NCBI RefSeq assembly: GCF_040183065.1
Contig: NC_091121.1
Span: 62,032,287 to 62,096,286, forward strand
Origin: Periplaneta americana
Lineage: Eukaryota; Arthropoda; Insecta; Blattodea; Blattidae
DNA: 64,000 bases
Direction of reading: 5' to 3'
How positions within the stretch are numbered: position 1 is the first letter of the stretch; the number at the start of each line of letters is the position of its first letter. The notes beneath the pieces are model-generated. The model was not told the origin of the DNA, did not search any database, and saw only the letters and a list, made by a program, of their open reading frames with translations. A program made the position numbers and the translations under genes. Shown here piece after piece: positions 38,101 to 53,034 of this stretch.

Positions 38101-41100
38101 GTTGAGAATGCCAGTATAACAAAGGGAAATTTTAGTACAAAGTCCAAAGACTAGTTATCAGGTAGGATGCCACAAAAGCATTTTACCGGTAGCTTTCTTC
38201 CCCTCCTCCAATAGATAAATAATGTGGAAATATCAGAGTCTATGAATTTTATTCATAAAAAGCACTAGGCTCTATTATGCAAGTTAATATATGCACTAAA
38301 GTCAGAAAAAAGGGCATGACATGTAATGTAAAAGTCTAAATGTGTGCTATTAAATCTAAAATCTTCAAAATATGCATTATACATGAATTTATTCCCAAAA
38401 AAGACCAAAACATGCACGGAAAAGTATGGTTATTTGGAATTTTTAAACCATAAAACAAATATTTGCAAAGTTTAAGTGTAACATGCTCATATAAAAATAT
38501 GCATTTGCATGGAAATCCGGACTCTACTTACTAATGTCACTTATGAGGTTCAAACCTGTCTTTGGAAAGTTGACTACACAACAACAACTACACAAGAATG
38601 AATATCGTAGTACAATGATGTCACTTTGTTGCTCTTCAGAAATGTATGACTCACAGTACACTGTGAAAGATTTATATTACAGTGGAATCTCTACCTAACG
38701 TTTTTGCAAGGACAAACGAGGAGAGGGAGGGAGGAGTTCAATGCCATCAATTTCACCTCATTCATCACACACATGGCACTAAAAACCCTACACACAGCAG
38801 AGTTGTTAAACGAAGCATACATGTTGAAATGCATGTGCAATAGAAGCAAAAACAATAGGAATACAAAAACAGAAGAAGAAATATAACAATAACAAATAAA
38901 AACTACTACTGGTCTGAAAGAAGTAAAGCAAACACGTTGTTGTGTGATGATAGTTAACACAGAAAGTGAGGTAACAAGGAATACAAATGGACAGAAAAAT
39001 TAAAGCTTGGAGGTTTGATTATAAACCATATATCCTTCCATTATTTCTGTCACAAATTTGCACCATTCAAATGTTCGCCTTGTCACACCAGCTGGTCGTG
39101 TGAAGTTACTGAGATAATAGCAGACAACAAAGCACAGTCACTGGCTTTTTTATTCTTAATCATGATTCTGTAGTACATACTGGTACTTGAATTATGCTAA
39201 TGGGATCTGTTATGCTATTGTCAGTAACTAAACACTACACCATACTCCATAATTATAAAATAAAATATTTTCTCTCTCTTCATGATCGTAATAAAATAAC
39301 TCACTCCTCACTTTTCTAATAATCAGCCAAATAACAGGTCTACCATAAGCTGATTAAACATTACAACAGTTCATCAGAACTGTTTTCCCAAAAATGATGT
39401 TTCACAATTAAGAATTCTGAATAATTATTGTTGTAAAATTATATACCGTATTTTCTCGAATATCCCACACTCCATTTTTTAAAGGTAAGGAGAAAAAAAA
39501 GACATTCGCGCAAATTAGAAAAATAAAACTTTCAACAATTGTATTCACCACAAATTAAAAACAATTAAACATAAATACAGTTCCGTTAATAAATAAAAGA
39601 ATTTTAATCTGGAACAGGGCACTTTCAAACCCATCCTACGCACATGCACTACATGCATGTCAGTTGTCTTTCTTAATCGGTCATTTACATGATACACTGC
39701 AACATTAATAGTAAGTGTCATGATTTCCATGTTTCTTCGCTTTTTTATATTATAAGTTTTTTGCTGCAAATAAAGGATCACAAGCTCATACCTTTAGTGG
39801 TACTCATTTGCAGAATTAAAAATACAAGTTGCACAAACTATACAATTATCACATTTGATTCTGACACATGTACTATTAATCCGAATTTAACAATGTTAAC
39901 TTGAAATACCAGCCCAGGAAGATAATTGCATGCACTACCACCTTAGCAGTTACGTGGGAGGAAAATCGGGCCGAACTTCATTTCGAATAAGTCATGAACC
40001 CATACTTTTTACTTGTATATCTCGGAGGGAAAAAAAAATGTGCAGGGTATTCGAGAAAATATGGTAACTATTAATGGTGTGTGTGTGCGTGCATGCGCAT
40101 GCAATTTTGGTTCAAGTTTGAGGGTATTTTTCATTTTTAAGCAACACTGTTCAGTTTTATAATTTTAGGGAATATTGCCTAGTCACGTATTTTTTATTTA
40201 TAATTCAAATATACCTTTAATTTATTACTATTAAAAGATTCATAAAATTATATTTTATCAGATACTTGTAATGGAACAAGTCTAGTTTGGTGACAATTTC
40301 TCTATAGACTAAATTATGGTTCTACAGTATATGCAATGTCACAATGGTTCAGTGCTAGTGCACTAGGCTTATAAGCCAAGGGGCATGAGTTAAAATCCCA
40401 TCAATCCACCCTGAATTTATAACTTGTGTTGGGCAAGTCCAAGGTCTAGGCAACATACAGGGTTTTCTCTGGGTACTCTGATTCCCCTGTGACATTCTAA
40501 CAATTCTCCATCATTATTATGCATTACGAGTGTAATGTAGGCTCGCTGTGGTGCACACTGAATAGTCTCTGGTGAACTATGTGGTCTACACTTCTCGGCA
40601 CTAGCAACATCTATGAGCCACATGCTCATAGAGTCGGGGTGAATAACAGCTAGTTAAGAGCCCTTTCATTGTAAAAAATAAAAGTTCTATGTTTCGTTAA
40701 AATTGATTGAACTGTATCACAGAAACATTGAAGTATTTATAATACAACTTTCTAAAAAAGAGAAAAATAACTTACTTTGGCCAACAATAGAATCCATGAT
40801 AAGGTTTGTGCAAATAACAAGGCTCATCCCATGCTTGTGCAGTTTGAGGACGGGTTTCACTTCTGTACTGCACCCATCTGTTGTTTGCACGGTCACCTGC
40901 CCCACCAGTCTTATCTTGTGAAAAGCTGAGAGGATCTATAGGAATCTTCTTGTGATTACGCTTTTGTTGCTTGAGCAAAAATACTGTGCTACGTATCGCA
41001 ATCTAAAAAAAGACAAGAAAGATTTCAACATAGTAACCACAGATCAAGAACACGATACTACAGAAACATTAACACCAATGTTTAAAACTCTAAACAATAA

Positions 41101-44100
41101 TTATTATCTATTCTATAAGGGAAGGAAATAAAAATTTCAACATTTGCAACTACAGAAAAAATTGATACGATACTAATGTATCTTCACAGGTATCATACAC
41201 CAGATAGTCCACTTTGCAAGTCTTCCAATATTAGATACAACTCAGTTTCTGAAATGATAATCAGATATTTCAACACAAGAAATCCAATCGAAGGTCAAAA
41301 GAATTAGCATACAAAACCCTTGTTCGCCCAATTATGGAATATGGAGCAGAAGGTTGGGATCCGTACAGACAAAATCAAATCAATTCAATAGAAAAGGTCC
41401 AACACAGGGCTGTAAAATATGTCAAAATGGGAAGAGGTCATGGAGATAGTAAAAGGTTTAGGGTGGGAATTTCTCAAATCAAGGTGGTGAAAAACCAGAC
41501 TGACTGCATTGTATAAGGCACAAATGGAACACAAAGTATGGACCGACATCAATGCTAGATTAGTCACACCATCATACTTAGGTAGGGCTGATCATATTAG
41601 GAAGTTTAAATGCAGAAAACAAAGAACGGACGTGGCAAAATTTTCCTTTGTTAACCACACAATAGTAGAATGGAACAGCTTACCTGTGGCAATCTTTCAG
41701 GGTGGTCCTCTCAAAATCAATACATTTAAGGAAAGGTTGAGAAGATTAGACTGAAAATGTAATTGTAGGTGCAGTGTAATTATCTAAGTTGTGTCATATA
41801 ATTAATTAAGTTGATATGTAATTACTAGGGAACGGAATTTGGAGCAATAAAAGCTAGTATTGGCATCTACACAGCCATTTGTTTACAACCCTTTATACCA
41901 AGTCCTCCCCTCCATGACATACTCGCAGCTCTCTGCACGTCAACAACAGGTGAACGGGACAGTTGTCGCATAAGAACTTCAACGTGCAGGTTTGCAGTTT
42001 AGAGTATAAAGTGCAGGTACAATGCCGAAAGTGAAACCAACTAACAATACAAAATTGAAAGACTAGCCTATATTTGTAAAAGCTCCAGATCGAATATCAA
42101 AATTCAGGAAACAATTCCCTAAATTGTCGCTCCCCCCATTTCCAGTTCTTAAGAGCTGGGGGTCATGGTTAGAAGCTTGCAATTATTACGCACATCACCT
42201 CCAATCTGTGAAGAAAGTGGTCCAGTCTTTCAATCCCGATGACGCGGCTGCGATTCAAATACGCCAGGAACTGCTAAAGGATAGAACAATCGAGAAAGAA
42301 GTCGTGGATATTAAGTAATTTTTTTTTATATTTACCGAATGCCATTACTCGATTAGAAAAGTCAGGAGTAGAACTAGTTGAGCAAATAAATATTATGAGG
42401 ACTATTGTAAATAAACTGAGTGCAGTAGAAGGTGAAGTAGGAAACCGTGTTTGTGAAAAAATGAACAGGTTTGATTAAAAATGATGGATACGATATTCTT
42501 AGTCGGATTTCAGATGTACTAACAAAGACGTGTCCCAATGACGTCATTCAACATATTTACAATTGATTACAACAAGGCACAGTAGGAATAATTGTTTCAT
42601 CAACAAAACATAGCATTAATTGAAAATGCCATTTCGTTTGGTTCTATATTTTGTTCAACTTTTAATGATACTACATTAGGCTATGTTGTAAACATTGTAG
42701 TATATTGCATATATTGTAAATTCTGTAGTATACGTTGTATACATATTATCATATTTCATAATATTGTAAATAAAGGTTTTAATTTAACATGCTCCTGACA
42801 GAAAAAAACATACATATTCAGAGGCGAGTTCCATACAGAAGACAACTGTCTATCAGCCATCAATGTTTCCACTGACACGCGAGGACACAGAGATTGATAT
42901 TTAATTATGTATATTTGTAATGTTGTTTATTGGTGTCTTATGCGTTGCCAAGAAAAACACATGTAGTTCAAAATGAAATGCAGATTATGTACATTATGTA
43001 GGCCACTATATATCATTAAACTATAACATTTGCTTATTCTGCAATACGTTTACAGCACGTTGCGTGAAAGTTTGTATGAAGTGGATTGTACTCGTCTATG
43101 CTCTGTGACGCAGCTCGCTTGACAGTCACTGAGCTACAAATATCTATACTACGTTTCACCATTCTTTATAATACTCCAAATCCCTTTCCCTGGTAATTAC
43201 ACAAGTTGATAATAGTTGGGTTTAATGGAAGTACTTATAAGTTACGTTTACTTTTGCTTATTGTAGGCATTATTATAGCATAGTTTTTATTTAGAGTCCT
43301 GGGTTTATTACGTAGCTATTTAATTATAGTTAGAATTAGATTTACGTATATCTATTTTTTATTTTTTATATTCCTGCAATTACTGTAAATTTTATTAATA
43401 TTTATTGTAATGTTATTATTGTATATTATATATGACTGCCACCGGGTGTATACCCAATTGTAGTGTATAATAAATACATACATACATACATGTATTCCAT
43501 ACATTTCTTGTTCACAGTAACACAGGATGCAGCTATAGGAAAAAAATGTTCGGCCTTGAAGATATCAAGTAAGGCAGTGATGTCCTTATGTTGTTCTCGC
43601 ATTCATTTTGAATTATTATTGTCTGTCAAACTAACTTCCAAACAAACAATTTTAAAGTGCTCGATATGAAATACTCTTAGAAATAAATTAAAGAACTGAA
43701 GCAACTCCACTGAAGAGACCAGCAACACCAAAATCTTAAATCAACCCAAACCACTGAACATTAACAGCGAAGTATAGGGTACACCATGAAATAATTTAAA
43801 TACCAGTACTTGAAATGGAAACATGTAGTAAGCAGTTATAAGCAAACACTGATTAAAATTCCACATAGTTTACATTAGTGTAAAATTGTTTACTGTCTTG
43901 ACTTTGAAGTATGTATGATTAAAAAAGCAATTACGCTCTTTTTTTAAAAGCTTCAAAATTAAATGAACTTCATGGTTGTACTAATTTGAATAAGTATTAA
44001 CACAGTTTGTCATTTAATTCTATGAAGACCTAAGTTTCAAATATAATGAATTTTAGTTTTATTTACAGAATAAGGAGAGTCTACATGCTCATAACATATG

Positions 44101-45101
44101 ATTGTTGGTACCAGTCATTCTTGACAGGGTTCTAAATATATTTTTGTTAATACATGTTTTCTTATCAATTACAAGTACCGGTATTTCACTTGTTTCATTT
44201 ATACATTTCGCATTCTTACCTTCCTGAGCTCCAGAGAATCATGTATAAGTGTGTGCAGAAAGTAACGTACAATCCTAGGAGGATATGCCAGGTCAGGATG
44301 TACCAGATCCCTCAAGAAACTTAGTGCCATTGAATGATACCGCCAATGTCTGCAATACATTAACATTTTAGTTAAAAATTATGATTCATATTACTTTAAT
44401 TCTAGTTAAGTTAAACATATTTTATTATGTATCGACCACAATGAATAACAATATTATTTTCCTACAAATTAGACTTAATTCCTTTCTATCACAATAGTAG
44501 TTATCTTCCATGACATATGTGCATGGCAACATTTTAAACTGCAATAGACAGCAATTGAAACAGCAACAATTCAATCTAATTCACAGTTAATTGTGAAATT
44601 CTGCAAGCATAGGTAATATGTTTGAGGGAAACGACCTGGCACTAATTCTAACAGCTTGAATAGCAGAAGTTGATTTCAATAGAGTATAATAACTTTCTTG
44701 TCAATAGCCCAATAGGACATTTGACTATAAGGACAGTGCTTCCCAGGTCGTATATTGGAATGTGATTTCAGTAGGGTATTAAAGCTTATAAGCTTATCTG
44801 TTGGAAGCCTAATGGGACATTTAACAATGAAACAATGCTTCCTTCCACTGAAAATGAATCAAAACTTTCAGTGGAGTACAGTCATTCAATCGACAGGAAC
44901 TAACTGTATTTCAAGTGACCTGTATTAGAATCGTTGCTTCTGTCTAAAGTGCTGCATCTAACACTGAAGTCATTAGCAGGTATTAGAATAGTCACATATG
45001 GTATTTAGGACAAAAATATCCACACACAGATGTTGTGAGTGAAATGAGAATGAAATGAAAATAGTGAAAGAGTATCAGTAGTGTGTGCGTGCATGTGTGT
45101 G

Positions 45102-45139
<38 letters not shown>

Positions 45140-48100
45140 GTAATGGAAAATTAGATTCACATATTATTTTAATTATTTTTATTAATTGTAATTATTGTGT
45201 GTAATTAAGTTACCACTGCCACCAGGTGTTTGCCCACTTGCAGTGTAAATAAATAAATACATACATATACAGAGGATTAAATTTCTCAAGTAATGAAAAA
45301 GGAAGAGTCATGTTATGCTTCATTAACCGTAACCTTAAAAAAATGTATAACATCTGCAATATACAAGCAATCTTTTAACATATATATGAGTTTTAAGTTA
45401 ATACAGTTACAACCGAAGTCCTAGAGAGACAAAAGATATACAGTAGCCTATATAATTTTTTGGAAAAACTCCTATATAATCAAAATGGAGCACTTACATT
45501 ACCATACTTCATTAAGGTTAGTTAATGTCATATACTCACAAATTTTCTTGTTCTATGGCATCCATAAGGGCATTTAATAGTGCCAAATACTGTTTAGAGT
45601 TGTAATGATTCCTTTCTTCTAAATTCTTTACACCAATGGCAATTTCCTCACTGGACACAATTGAAAAACAAGGATGTGGACTTGAAGTCCACAATTTCCG
45701 TGCTGCTTCCAGGCACTTCTCTGGGATCTAATAACAAAATATAAGTAAGCCTTATGTTTATTAAAAATTCACTACTTTTTCTGTATTTTTCCTACAAAAT
45801 GAATGGGAATTAACTAACCTCTAGGCTGATTGTAATAGTGGGAAAGTGTTTATGTACACTCTCCACAACATTCTCCATCAGACGGATGACAGACAGTTTC
45901 TCTGATGGTTTTGTACGTACAATAGCAGGCCAAAGGTTCATTAACATCTCCCAATCATGTCGTGTCACTAGTGGATTTTGCTTTGGTCCTAGTAGCACGT
46001 ACAATGAACCCTGCATACCAATGAAGAACTCTTATAAAATTGCAGGTAATAAAAAATATCTGTAAAGTGTGATGTTTACCTATAATAACAACATAATACA
46101 TGTACACGTAAAATATACTGATGGCCAGTTTTTCCAAGTAATGTTTAATTTGGCTTAACAAATGTTAAATTAACAGCTGGTTTATTTTTAACGTTTTGTT
46201 AAGATGTTTTCCATTTTTCCAACATAATTTTGTTTAAAATAACCAACACTTAACTTTAACTGTCGTTAATACTATTCTAACTACTCAACAACAGTTGGTA
46301 ATGATTTTGCATATATAAGACAACTTTTTATTGGCTGATATTATTATTTAAATTCTGTACTGTGGAGTAAGTCATGAAACATGTGTAAAATCGTAACCTA
46401 TTACAGTAGCCATGATTCATACAGTACAGAGAATTGATAAATGAAAGTTGCATTGACTGCTATTGAATAATAATAATTATTATGTATGGTTATATTTTAT
46501 AATGCTAAATATGAATTTCTGTTTAGAAAAATCTCAGCATTATGACCACCAGGTGACAATAATTACACGAATGTGTGTGTAGTCAAATGTACAGAAAACC
46601 CCGAGGAGAATTCCGTATCATAAAATTCTCTAATTCAGGTCCATGTATAAATTATATGTAATTTCGTCCTAAAGAAGCAATTGCTGCTGAACCATTTTAT
46701 TATTTACTCACTGCGTATTTTGAAGCACTATTGACATCGGCTATAGTTGAAGAGCTAGTAACATAGAATCTAGAGTTAATAGTAGCTGGTGAATTGGAAC
46801 AAGTGGCCTATTTCAACTAGGTAACATACAACTGAGTTTTATTTTAAGACATGAAAGTGATTATTATAACTACATACCTGTACCTAAGAAATATTAGTAA
46901 ATTAATACATAATGTGCATTCAAACATAACAAAACTTAATTGGTATATTAACTTTCATTTATTAGAATTATATTATAGCTAGCGATAAGATATGTTTGCA
47001 CTGGCTTTAAAACAGAAGCGAAAGAGCTGGATTCTTGGAATTTATCATCGTTTTCTTTCCGATGGAAATTTAATTTTCCAGCAGGATAATCACCCCGCGC
47101 ACACCGCCATAAACGGTTCACGGAAAAGCATGAAAAAGAGGAGGATTGACAAATATCGATACATCCCACCTCAAAATCCAGATCAGTTATGGGATCAAGT
47201 TCTGGTTACCTGGGAAGATTTCGCTAAAGACCAGAACTATTTCCGCGATCTGGTGGACTCAATGCCCCGAAAATGCCAGGCAGTGATAGACGCCGATGTC
47301 ATGTGGACAATGTATTAGATCCACATGTGTATTTCTTTTATTTTTCTTTAATTTGTTTGTTTATCTTTGTTTTATTTCGGGAAGAAAATTGATCTCCCAA
47401 GAGTTTTTAAATTCTCCTAGTGGAGCCAGAGTTGCGAAATAATAAGTTCCACTACACAAAATTATAAAAATGAAGAAAGGTAACATGTATAAAAATTAGT
47501 TACATTAATAAAAAAAAAAAGTTATCGCCGAGAACCGAACACAGGCCCCTGGGATCGCAGACCAAAATGTTACTGACTACTCCATCAGGTTGTCATGACG
47601 TAAACACCGTGACGAGAGACATATAGCTGCTAGGCTTGAAGTCTACGGACACAGCTCACATACAAACGTAATCGTGTAAATATTTCAATGTTCAGTACTA
47701 GTTAATGCTTTATTTGGACTGATTTACTGAAGCTTGGTGAAACCGGCTCTTACTCTAGACATTCCTCAAAGAGAAACATAACATGTTATTTTCACAACTT
47801 TTGTCTGAACAGCTGTGGTGTTATCCGCCATGTTTAACTGTCTGTTAAATGAGTTAACGGCCTGAACTCCTACATTTAAAGTTAACAAATGGTTAAGAAT
47901 CTGTTAAGCCAAACTGGTGTTGAACAAATGGAAAAACTGTATTTAACAAACTGTTGAAGGTTTAACAGTCGTTAAGTGTTCTAACAATACTTGGACAAAC
48001 CGGCCATGAGACTCACATTTTTCGTGAGCATCACAGAATTTGAATTAAGAACACTTCATTATTGCGACAGAACAGTAATTTTATGCGCACTTTAGTAATA

Positions 48101-51100
48101 TCAATATATTTGACAAGATAAAGTAAATCAGCTTCAGTAAAAAAAGAAGGTTTTCAAATAAGTCATAAGTTAGTAATGAAAACGATATTGCAATGATACA
48201 ATGCTCATATGAAATTGAATTTCAGGAGGATGAAATTGAATTTCAGGAGGGGGACACTACGACCCAACCTAGAGTATCCACTCCACTAACCCACGAGCTA
48301 GACACATTATCAAACCACACTGGCTGACTACATTAAGGTTCAAGGTTTCGAGCAGGCAACCTCACTTGTCCCTATACCAGTCTTCCCCATGCATCGTCAA
48401 CTGGCATTTGGGGAATACTAGGAATGATGATGGAATGAAGATCAGAAAGATCTTAATGCTTACTACGGGGAAATGAAATTTTTCATATGAAAAATCGTAG
48501 GCCAAACCGGGACTCGAACCCGGACTGTCTGCGTGACAGACTGAAGATGTGACCACATACAATAGCAGGGTACTATTGTTGTTATTCAATTATGATGAAA
48601 CTTAGTAAGCTTGAGCCATTTTTTCTTATATTACTTATATTTCAATATAATTCAACATTTTAATTGACCTCCTTTCTATTCTTCAGTTTGGTAAGTTAAG
48701 TGGTGTAAAAAAAACAATATACATATATAGGCCTATACATGCAATATGTTGTTTTGTTGTTTTCTAATGCCAGGCGTTTGACAATAAAGTCTATTGACCT
48801 CTTGCACTCCAATATTTTTTAAAGATATTGTCATGGTCAGCCACTGAAGCACAGAGTTTGAGGTGTTCCGAATCCAGTTCTTGATTTGAGTTGCACAATG
48901 GGCAGTTAGAGGACTGATATATTCCAATTCTATGCAAGTGTTTGGCCAAACAATCATGGCTTATACATGCAATATTGATAACATTTAGTAGATTCATTAT
49001 GTCTGCTCGAATTTACTGCATACAATATTATAATCATAAATTTCCTATTTATCCCATTCTGTGTAGATGATATAACAAGGAATAATGACCAATGTGAAGT
49101 CGCATATGGCTACTGCTGATTTTCTAGACGTATTTAAAATGTCTGTTTGAGATTGAGTATTTAAAACATTTTCTTCCAATTTTTTATGTACCGGTATTAA
49201 ATTAATACCTATAACTTAAGACTTTCACCTATGCACTATTTGTTAAATTTTTATTCATTCTTCAGTCTTACTTGATCCTTTTCCTCTAATGCTTTATTTC
49301 CTGCTATGTCTATATGACATCCATTGCAATGTTATCTGTTGTAATCACGTTTTATGAACCTTGATTAATGTTATAATTTCATGAATCATGATTGTTAATA
49401 TAGAGTTGTAGTTGAAAATGGTCTGTAATGCAATGTTAGAATATGTTAACATTACAACTTTAATTATTACTTTGACATGAAATTAATATGCCAAAAAATT
49501 GAAGCATAAAATTGACACAGATTTGAACTAAACTCACCTTGAACTGCTCATGGAACTGGTTTGAATCCTGCTGCAGGTACTTCAACAGATGTGGAATCAG
49601 CACAGTATAGGAGTATGAAAATTGATCAAGGGCTGTGAAGAGTTTCAATTGTGCCCGAGATCGTACCTACAAAATTAAAATTTTGTTGAGTACAAATCCT
49701 TTAACATATATTAACTCAAGTGATCTAAGATTCAACGTACCTCACTGTAGTGACTGGTGCTAAGAGTTAAGAGATTGAGCATAATCTGACGATGGGTTTC
49801 AGTGAGGCACACACTACTGCGTTCCAGCAGTGATTCATGCTGCAACATGGTCCTATCAATTAACATTGCACGAAGATGGCGCTTCTGTCCCACCAACTTG
49901 TCCTCTAATACTTTTTTCACTACACGGAAGTTCTTCCAATGAACTTCAAAGCTGCTTCTTGAGCCAAACCGATCTATCAATAGATATTCCCACAACTGAA
50001 AAACGAAAGCATTACATCATGAAAAAGGAAAGCAGGCACACTATTCTTATAATATATTGCATAACTGACTCACCACAATAAGGCTGAAGAATGATTTGGT
50101 GTCATCCTCTCTGCAATTTAATAGTTTTATCTGCAGTCGATTTATTGTGTCTGCAATCGTCTTTCTAACATTGCTACCATCAGGCATTGTCACATTCCCA
50201 ACTCCAACATCTACAGTGGGCATGAAAGGAGTGATGGCCAAACAGCTGTCGATGCTAAAGAAATAGAACATCTATGAGATACAAGTTCAACTAATATTAA
50301 AATATTCATACTGCGTGTTTCAATCTAATATGGGCCATGTGCGAGGTATTGTAAGTATCTCATTTTACATGTTCGGCATGCCCTCAGTCAGTCTGAGTAA
50401 TTTAACCATTGTAATAAAGCATGTGTGTTTTCAGAGTGCAATATTTCTTTAAAAAAATTAGTATTCTGAATTTATGTTTCCTTTAGATCATCGTCTGTTC
50501 ATATATAATTCTTAATTACTGGCTTTTAAGGAACCCGGAGGTTCATTGCCGCCCTCACATAAGCCTGCCATTGGTCCCTATCCTGAGCAAGATTAATCCA
50601 GTCTCTACCATCATATCCCACCTCCTTCAAATCCATTTTAATATTATCTTCCCATCTACGTCTCGGCCTCCCCAAAGGTCTTTTTCCCTCCGGTCTCCCA
50701 ACTAACACTCTATATGCATTTCTGGATTCGCTCATATGTGTTACATGTCCTGCCCATTTCAAATGTCTGCATTTAATGTTCCTAATTATGTTGGGTGAAG
50801 TATACAATGCGTGCAGCTCTGCATTGTGTAACTTTCTCCATTCTCCTGTAACTTCATCCCTCTTAGCCCCAAATATTTTTCTAAGAACCTTATTCTCAAA
50901 CACCCTTAATCTCTGTTCCTCTCTCAGAGTGAGAGTCCAAGTTTCACAACCATACAGAAAAACCGGTAATATAACTGTTTTATAAATTCTAACAGTTATA
51001 TAAAACAGTTATATATAATTCTTACATAATATTATGTACAGAGTATGCTCGTAAAGTTCAAAGGAAGATTTCCTGATGTGATGGTTCCAACTCATGAAAC

Positions 51101-52976
51101 AATCCATACATTTGTACGTAAATTTTGGGAAACTGGAAATAATGCACATAAGAAGCTCAGACAGGAAAAACGGATTTAGATGGAAGAAACATTGGAAGCA
51201 TCCTAACACCCCTCCAAACTGAAAATATTTTGACAGTAGCCTCAACCTGACTGATGGCTTATGTGAGGACAGCAACGAATCTCTGGAGTCTCTAAAATCC
51301 ATTTGTAACTTATTTACAAGACTCAATCCGATATGACGATTGGGTTTTTAATTCCAATGAGTGGAAGAAAGAGGAAGTGTGTTTGGGTAACTGATATTTT
51401 TTTGTAAAATAATCACATATTATTGATTATTAATGCTATTTCATATGTAATGTAAATGCCATTTCAGTTACAATGTCTAAAAAAAAAAAAAAACCGATTG
51501 ATGTTCACGTAAAGGAACAGATAAATAATAATCGCCGAAACTTCATAATGAACTATATAATATTAAATAGTAATAGAAAATACTACTTCAGTGAGTGAAC
51601 AAAAAGTACCACAAACATGAGACTGTAGTTACAAGAATAAGGTTATGCTAGACATAACTTGAATTACAATTTAACTTATCACAGCTTTATTAACAATGAT
51701 AAGTCTTTTCTTTTAATTAATTCACACACCAACAAAGTTCTATAAAGTTATTCTAGTGATTACCTATATTTGTTCAACTTACAGTTTGACAGGTGGCTCT
51801 TCCCACACTGGAAGCATGGATCGACAGCCCAACACAGCTATCACAATACCAAGACTGCACTGAAGCTCTTCCCTGGAACAATCATGTTACATGGTCCACT
51901 TAAAACCTATCTTTAAATCTTGCCTCTGCCTGAAGTCTTATGTACAAAAAACAGAATGTTCTCTTGACAATGACATGTCTAACTACGTTTTACCTGTATT
52001 ATCTTCTATCAGATCTGCAGTTTCTTTTGTCAGATTATACAATGATATAATTTACCTAGTCAGCTGAATTTCATCATTGATGAAGCTTTCAAGGCGTTTC
52101 AACTCGGGTGGTAGGTATCTGCTGATAAGAGACTGCACACATGCAACCTCTTTATCACCTGGCACATACCACTTCAGCTGCATATTGTAAGGGTTTCCTG
52201 GTTTACCCCAGTCCTAGTAACACAATAAGAGTTACGTGTAGAGACTATACCTGAGGTTCCTCCTTCACAAATAAAAATAAACTTAATTTCTCATACCCTA
52301 ATTGGCAGATAATCCTTGATGGGGCGATCAAAGGAGCCTGTAATACTACGGTAATCTACAGGCATTATTGCTGTTAGGCTGCATAAGATATGTCGCAGAA
52401 TACAGCTTGACGACAGGTAGCCTTCACGACATGTCAGATGAAGTGTGCGATCCATTACTTGTGTCAACTGGTCCATATAGGGTAAAATAGCATTGCCTCG
52501 GCACTCAACAACCTGAGAGTGAAAATAGAAACATATATATACATATTTATTTATTGGATATCTTTCTTATAGATGTTAAAGGCACCCCAACAATGCTCTG
52601 TTTTCTCATAATAATAAAAAAGCATATATAAAATTTAACACAATACTGCAAAACATAACAAGCCTCGTAATTCACAGTTCACAGCAAATTCAACATACCT
52701 TGGTAGAATATGCTGGTTGGTTTAAAATGCAAATTCATTATTCTCAAAAGTTATGAACAAAGTACCGTACTCTATCTACAGAGTTAAAGTACAAATCCGA
52801 ACTTAGCAGTGAAGACCAAAACAACATAATAGTACTGTGGACCAATAAATTCAATAGAATTTATAAATGAGAAGTTATAAACGAGTAAAACATTTTTATC
52901 TATGGATAAATAGCAATAGAAGTGCATAAAAAGACATAAATTATTATTATTATTATTGTTGTTGTTGTTGTTATTA

Positions 52977-53034
<58 letters not shown>

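Larger units (their letters stand above)
41285..43489 (+). mobile_element. LINE 3' half, interrupted by hAT copy 4
   Basis: The coding part (41290-41752) reads [20 protein letters not shown], then [32 protein letters not shown] and [16 protein letters not shown]. This is the C-terminus of an insect reverse-transcriptase ORF, with one frame change near 41515. The 3' UTR resumes after the hAT and ends TGCCACCGGGTGTATACCC, then AATAAATACATACATACATA. A second 3' end of the same family is at 45150-45272. Confidence 0.85.
46121..48007. mobile_element. 1.9-kb TIR transposon carrying a Tc1-like fragment
   Basis: The outer 20 bases (ATGGCCAGTTTTTCCAAGTA) recur inverted at 47988-48007 with two mismatches. 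Both subterminal zones (about 46140-46310 and 47840-47985) are full of GTTAA/TTAAC motifs in opposing orientation. The interior holds a plus-strand Tc1-like transposase remnant (46985-47318) and a tRNA-like module (47515-47600). No duplication was recognised at the flanks. It lies in a PSME4 intron. Confidence 0.7.

Noticed and set aside
50526-50903. Cellular gene because the frame is open and long
   Set aside because: The sequence is the stereotyped C-terminus of insect LINE reverse transcriptases, present in many copies in such genomes.
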